The position numbers were made by a program, and so were the translations under genes. A stretch of 9,005 nucleotides of DNA from Kiritimatiellia bacterium (lineage in GTDB: Bacteria > Verrucomicrobiota > Kiritimatiellia > RFP12 > UBA1067). The stretch is from positions 1 to 9,005 of the forward strand of contig CAJGDE010000078.1 of NCBI GenBank assembly GCA_904502135.1. Reading direction: 5' to 3'. Under the pieces are notes generated by a model. That model made no database searches. It saw nothing but the letters and a program-made list of their open reading frames with translations, and was not told where the DNA came from. This document shows, in pieces, positions 6,001 through 9,005 of the stretch; position 1 is the stretch's first letter, and each line of letters opens with the position of its first letter.

Positions 6001-9000
6001 TAAACTGAATGCGGCTCGTTCGCTCTAAGCTTCGTTTCAGGGTCAGTGCTTGAGGCGGAGAACTTTTTAAGGGTAATCCACTCGCCAAACGCGGCGCCCT
6101 TGCCTTCAGCTGCCTCCTTGATGGAATAGTTATAACCATTGCCGCCCGTTAAATTACCGACAACAGAATTAGTCGCCATCTGAACCCAGATTTCAGCCTT
6201 TTCAGTTACATTGCTGACGGTAAAGGCTATCTTACCTAAACCGTTTAGAAGCGGCGAGCGAAGAGAAATAGGCTTAGCCTGTTCAGCACGCGCGGGGTTG
6301 AAGATTAAGCGCCTTGATGAGCCCTCACCTTCGACCATCGACTCTGTATAGACAAACCCTTTATCTCCAGTTGATATACCCTCATAATCTTCAACGCTCC
6401 ATCTTGTAAGCTTCAGATCATCATAAACGATATCAACGGCATCCTCACCAGTTGTGAATCTTACATCCCACTGACCTGGGCGCCTTACGTAGATAGGCTC
6501 ATCGTCACTACCAAATAACGCATAGTTGCTTATTTCTTTTTCAACGATCGTCTCCCAATCGGATTCACTGCTGCTGCCGTGCCTTCTTAACTGAACTATC
6601 GCCTTCTGCGCAAGATTGGTAGGCGTTCTAAGACCGTAATATGAAGCGCCCATTACTGAATTGTAGTAACTTTCCATGCGCTTCTTAGGTACTGCCCACT
6701 GGCGTCCATTGGCGATTTTGCTACCACATGATTCAAACATCGTTTCATCAGATGCCTGCGCAAAAGCCAACGACTTATTCGCGAAGGCTCCAGTGTTCAT
6801 ATCCATAACGGAATCTACACCGTTTGTCGGATAAAGATTATCATTAAACCTTACCGGGAGCAGGAACTGCGCGGGACAATCCTGCGAAGCGATGCCCATA
6901 GCGCCGTAAGTCCATGGAGAAGATTTATCAAGATAAGATATGCCGTTATACTTGATGCTGCCGTCATCCGCAAAGAACGGTGAAGCTGGGGTATTTAATT
7001 CCGGCGTGGCGATATTCTGAGAAATGCCGCCTACAATCTTGACGCTGCCGTCGTCTTGGTTCTGGCACGAAATAAAGAGACCGAAATATTTCTTACGACG
7101 GGCGCTCTCATCTTCGCCTTCTTCTATATCACTCCACGCATACGAAACGGTATTGGTCGCCACAGATAGAGTATCATAGACCATAATACCTTTTTCGCTT
7201 TTCCACTTTCTAAGGCTCATTATGTAGCTCGTGCCTTTGTGACGCCTTTCAACTCTAAACTCATAAGCGCCTTGATAAGGGAAATAATACGCAAACACAG
7301 ATACCGCCGCGCCAACAGCCATATCGCCCAATTGAGTTCCGTTCGTCGAACACGATTGACTCATCGTAACCGGAGTAAAGAACGTATAGTTCTCATTGAT
7401 TACAGATAACGCATCGTAGGCCACGCTTTCATGAGTAATCGTCTGACCTATGCGGGCTTTAAACGAGATAGTATCCAATCCGTCGGGCGGCGTAATCGAC
7501 TGACCTGTATAATCGAGCGTTCCGCGGCCTTGACCTAAGAGCTTGCCGGCCATACCCATCTCTTTATAATCTGAGCCTACAGTTTTTATATCAGCTAGCG
7601 ACTGGCGAACGAGAGTAATCTGCTTACCGGTCCAGCCCTGCGGAGTGTCGCAGACGGGGTACAAGATATCATATTTATAAACCGTATCGTCGTAGCCCTC
7701 TTTAAGGAAGCCCTCCTGCCAGTTGGGATCATCCCTAAGAAAAGACTTCCAAGACGACATATCAAGAGAATCTTTACGCATCTCAACGATGTTCGAGGAG
7801 TTCGTATGTATGCCGCTTAAGAAAAACTTTTTATTCTGGGCGCTTGGCGCGATATCGTGCCATTCATTAAAGGGCTGGTACTCGGCGCGGGAGAGCGAGA
7901 ACGTCATAAACTTTTCGCTCATCTTAAACTCAACAAACCCCGCCGCGTGATCTAACTCGAACGTGACGCGCTCGCCGTCTTCAACGAGTTTTCCGCTTGA
8001 AGGAAGAGAATTAGTAACGCCCGATTGTGTAACACCCCAATTAACGGCATTCTCTTCAAATTCCTCGGCGCCAGGCACTTGGAGATTGCGGCCGACAAAC
8101 TTAAATGAGCACTTGCCCTTAATGTTCGTTGAAACAGGGATAAGAGCTCTCCACATATAATCATCAATAAGCTCCATCGGGTAACGCTCAGTCAAGCTCT
8201 CAGCTCCATCGTGCCCTACTATATCAACCTCAACGAACGCGCGGTCGCTTTGGCCGTTACGAAGACGGACGAACCAGTTAGTTCCGCCGCTCGCAAGTGT
8301 CGCAGGAGGCTTATTGCAGGAATAAATATCAGTCAGCTCTTCAGTCCAGCCGTCAAGCGGATCTTCAACTCCGCAACCTGAGTAGTCGCTATATTGATAA
8401 TAGCTCGCCTGCATCTTGCCGGTAAAGTAATATTCAATATCGCCCTCGGCACCCTTCTCAAACTTAAGTGGCTCAATAGACTTAAAGTTATCTTCAGGGT
8501 CAAGATAGACTTCTTGCCAAGGGCCTAAAAGCTGATCTAAGTAGCGCCAGCGATAATGCATCTTAGCTGAAATTACGCTGTCAGCCCCCTTGGGCTCACT
8601 CTGCCAAACTACCTTAGCTCGCCCAAACACACTCTCGTTATCGGTAAAGGCCGGGAAGGGCCTCGTAAAGGCGCCCTCATAGCCGAGAGTGTTCTTGCCG
8701 ATCTTCGTATTGTCATAAGAGCCGCGCGAAACTAGCTCGGCGAACTGCGCAGGCGGCGAGACGATAATATTATCGAGAAGAATGAAGTTCGAGTCTTCCG
8801 AAACACCTTGACCGGTTTTCACACCCGTTCTACAAATACGAATGCGGATAGAATTTGTAATATTAAGAGTTGCGCGAATACGATAGAAATTATCGTCCGT
8901 TCCGCCAGATTGGATATTAAGGGCGACTTCATTCGTCGGAGTAAGAGTGCTAAACTTGTCGCTATTTTCCTTTATCATCGGAACAACATCAGCAACCCTT

Positions 9001-9005
9001 GTCCA
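3069..9005 (-). CDS. Giant multidomain beta-sandwich protein with lamin tail domain, C-terminal part (5' end outside window)
   Basis: This frame is open from the window edge to a TAA at 3069-3071, giving 1,978 visible residues. The first ATG at 8978 is probably not the start. The nine codons before it (WTRVADVVP) are open to the edge, no Shine-Dalgarno lies near it, and the sequence after it begins inside a beta-sandwich. Visible modules in order: end of a jelly-roll closing with FILLDNIIVS (about 8761-8800); an Ig-like stretch with HYRWRY and DIEYYF (about 8430-8600); a long region with jelly-roll starts at GLDTISFKAR (about 7440-7490) and GLGKIAFTVS (about 6210-6250) and an end at YDDLKLT (about 6405-6445); a further jelly-roll from GIGTVTYKAR to LDEVVVS (5300-5605); an Ig-like stretch; a lamin tail domain (4360-4770) with TPGAPN at 4114-4137; and a C-terminal region with QMYWFDIDP. 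I see no enzyme motif. The C-terminus has no membrane anchor or sorting signal, and a signal peptide would lie outside the window. Surface or secreted binding/adhesion is an inference. htpX follows after 9 nt. Confidence 0.85.
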   Translation of the reverse strand, partial: WTRVADVVPMIKENSDKFSTLTPTNEVALNIQSGGTDDNFYRIRATLNITNSIRIRICRTGVKTGQGVSEDSNFILLDNIIVSPPAQFAELVSRGSYDNTKIGKNTLGYEGAFTRPFPAFTDNESVFGRAKVVWQSEPKGADSVISAKMHYRWRYLDQLLGPWQEVYLDPEDNFKSIEPLKFEKGAEGDIEYYFTGKMQASYYQYSDYSGCGVEDPLDGWTEELTDIYSCNKPPATLASGGTNWFVRLRNGQSDRAFVEVDIVGHDGAESLTERYPMELIDDYMWRALIPVSTNIKGKCSFKFVGRNLQVPGAEEFEENAVNWGVTQSGVTNSLPSSGKLVEDGERVTFELDHAAGFVEFKMSEKFMTFSLSRAEYQPFNEWHDIAPSAQNKKFFLSGIHTNSSNIVEMRKDSLDMSSWKSFLRDDPNWQEGFLKEGYDDTVYKYDILYPVCDTPQGWTGKQITLVRQSLADIKTVGSDYKEMGMAGKLLGQGRGTLDYTGQSITPPDGLDTISFKARIGQTITHESVAYDALSVINENYTFFTPVTMSQSCSTNGTQLGDMAVGAAVSVFAYYFPYQGAYEFRVERRHKGTSYIMSLRKWKSEKGIMVYDTLSVATNTVSYAWSDIEEGEDESARRKKYFGLFISCQNQDDGSVKIVGGISQNIATPELNTPASPFFADDGSIKYNGISYLDKSSPWTYGAMGIASQDCPAQFLLPVRFNDNLYPTNGVDSVMDMNTGAFANKSLAFAQASDETMFESCGSKIANGRQWAVPKKRMESYYNSVMGASYYGLRTPTNLAQKAIVQLRRHGSSSESDWETIVEKEISNYALFGSDDEPIYVRRPGQWDVRFTTGEDAVDIVYDDLKLTRWSVEDYEGISTGDKGFVYTESMVEGEGSSRRLIFNPARAEQAKPISLRSPLLNGLGKIAFTVSNVTEKAEIWVQMATNSVVGNLTGGNGYNYSIKEAAEGKGAAFGEWITLKKFSASSTDPETKLRANEPHSVYVGLHDNKSNPVKGVFRLFVPTNKVDEAYAVATTAPAYKDNYGQVEIISCTVWDEPGFCERSWRGWNLRGVGDTTDSEKRMYLADFRTEEGSGISAALNNSLRDLDIKEDDKDRAVNNYPSIVSPTFGEVDGEFAGIGTVTYKARLYSTSTEIDPQNLPGRIVIYGSTDSTSERWTAVFTNYIHSQVFTNVSWSAGDVKYRAVKFEITNPSGGKVSDNAEVARVILDEVVVSEKKNPAVNIKYARPFRMNLLNSEIIKDILSPNEQPIAGESWGIQTQLTLEQLADEIDVERGFEVTFSYFSGTNTWGYARWQDKAEAHKLACVDESNYVYRSVMEVPRSLVAPSPKGGSAVQFMVNVKYWDRGGNVFTARLNPSNWEQPEWYYPVDYNEKNGGYLEDGKYFSPYTIIDTVSPGRAWINEVNWNDGKAADKYNQFIEIAVPSGVNMADWQIRFTDRNKKTSKAYVFNNFNAASKISSTATNGYSFYVIQSPQTERKGEFKLVDGSRADGTWIKDGVPDKPTEGTLLHYCPYQFELFRPSGVLEHQIVVQGTNEYQNTAISQYWSGEYLYDELSLLDDSTRRLYAGEDLDKLPGTDDLSSIGVIGGNKDGDPPPGGSNTWSNAMRHTPGAPNEGQIIPEGWFLRPNGTNIWIYASVIGDNISQNLGGDTARSLLAVIPSSASTSIVYTVARYHEVAAITVNGVTNVAHASPQMIDGKLQYTYDIVKPTDTMYINAYAGYDSKLSTKWNLDLNDRYTPSIVNWLTENWPDKSLDDVKLATFQCTSSSASTIHDLTLKQMYWFDIDPFYGGDDGKNYRRLRAGVTYGPEIKDFTLPSGLELKNHRIRVKMYIEDLHTGTSNRVERMCGLNDARSDDPSTYPIGWRSASIKINGSLQLDGKNAWLPVRTFVVDTNSFYNDTHSDYPLESVIDIIDPFSTMSPGYSYGWTKYPGTKMFYKLSVNDKSQPVTTELLKPDSTFK
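4114..4770 (-). other. Lamin tail domain (LTD) region inside the giant protein
   Basis: The domain opens with GRAWINEVNWNDG and continues with NQFIEIAVPSGVNMADWQIR. This is the usual LTD beginning: a strand reading INEV or similar, then a residue run ending in FIEI/VEL, then a strand with W and hydrophobic residues. It passes through a YVFNNF strand and GYSFYVIQ to YQFELFRPSGVLEHQIVV. It closes some 70 residues later with HTPGAPN, the short motif that often ends bacterial LTD domains. In bacteria LTDs occur in large exported proteins, often with nucleases or adhesion modules; their function is poorly defined. No nuclease motif is seen here. The family call rests on these motifs alone. Confidence 0.72.

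Noticed and set aside
3896..6139. Minus-strand ORFs of 150-201 codons in another frame of the giant gene (3896-4501, 4577-5029, 5582-6139)
   Set aside because: Arg/Ser/Ala-rich out-of-frame translations, with no ribosome site; the main frame is uninterrupted through all of them.
8976..8978. ATG at 8978 as the start of the giant protein
   Set aside because: The frame stays open to the window edge, no Shine-Dalgarno is at a usable distance, no signal peptide follows, and the sequence begins mid-domain.

Overview
Every gene I can support in this window lies on the minus strand, so transcription runs from high to low coordinates. From right to left they are: the C-terminal part (1,978 codons, 5' end outside the window) of a giant, probably exported, multidomain beta-sandwich protein with a lamin-tail-like domain; htpX (membrane zinc protease); a Crp/Fnr-family regulator; a TagD-type glycerol-3-phosphate cytidylyltransferase; and a small GxxExxY-family protein (PD-(D/E)XK nuclease fold) embedded in repeats. 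No tRNA, rRNA or CRISPR array was seen.

The organism is most likely a Gram-negative environmental or gut bacterium. The giant protein's style (strings of jelly-roll and Ig-like modules, a lamin tail domain, and a C-terminal motif of the form RYTPSIVNWL...LKQMYWFDIDP) resembles very large proteins I associate with Kiritimatiellota/Lentisphaerota genomes of the PVC group. That placement is an inference from style, not a database match.

Layout. 3069-9005: giant protein. 2160-3059: htpX, starting 9 nt after the giant's stop, with a ribosome binding site that overlaps that stop codon, so the two are very probably co-transcribed. 1419-2090: Crp/Fnr-type regulator, 69 nt after htpX, with a perfect 16-bp palindrome over its second ATG. 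922-1320: tagD, with its own extended -10 promoter and a strong AAGGAG site. 1-921: the repeat-rich end. It holds the GxxExxY gene (307-705) between a perfect 20-bp inverted repeat, plus two direct copies of a cassette made of an extended -10 promoter, a conserved 40-bp hairpin/mini-ORF element, a purine-rich leader, a ribosome binding site and an ATG. One cassette drives the intact GxxExxY gene. The other, at 47-196, leads into an ORF that stops after 12 codons.

The most interesting part is the left 900 bp. It looks like a portable or duplicated expression cassette around a nuclease-fold gene, and its 40-bp element can be read both as an RNA/DNA hairpin and as a conserved short peptide, MGYS(S/A)AYPTGRER. 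The rest is recognisable housekeeping or envelope biology, apart from the very large surface-type protein with its duplicated module pairs.
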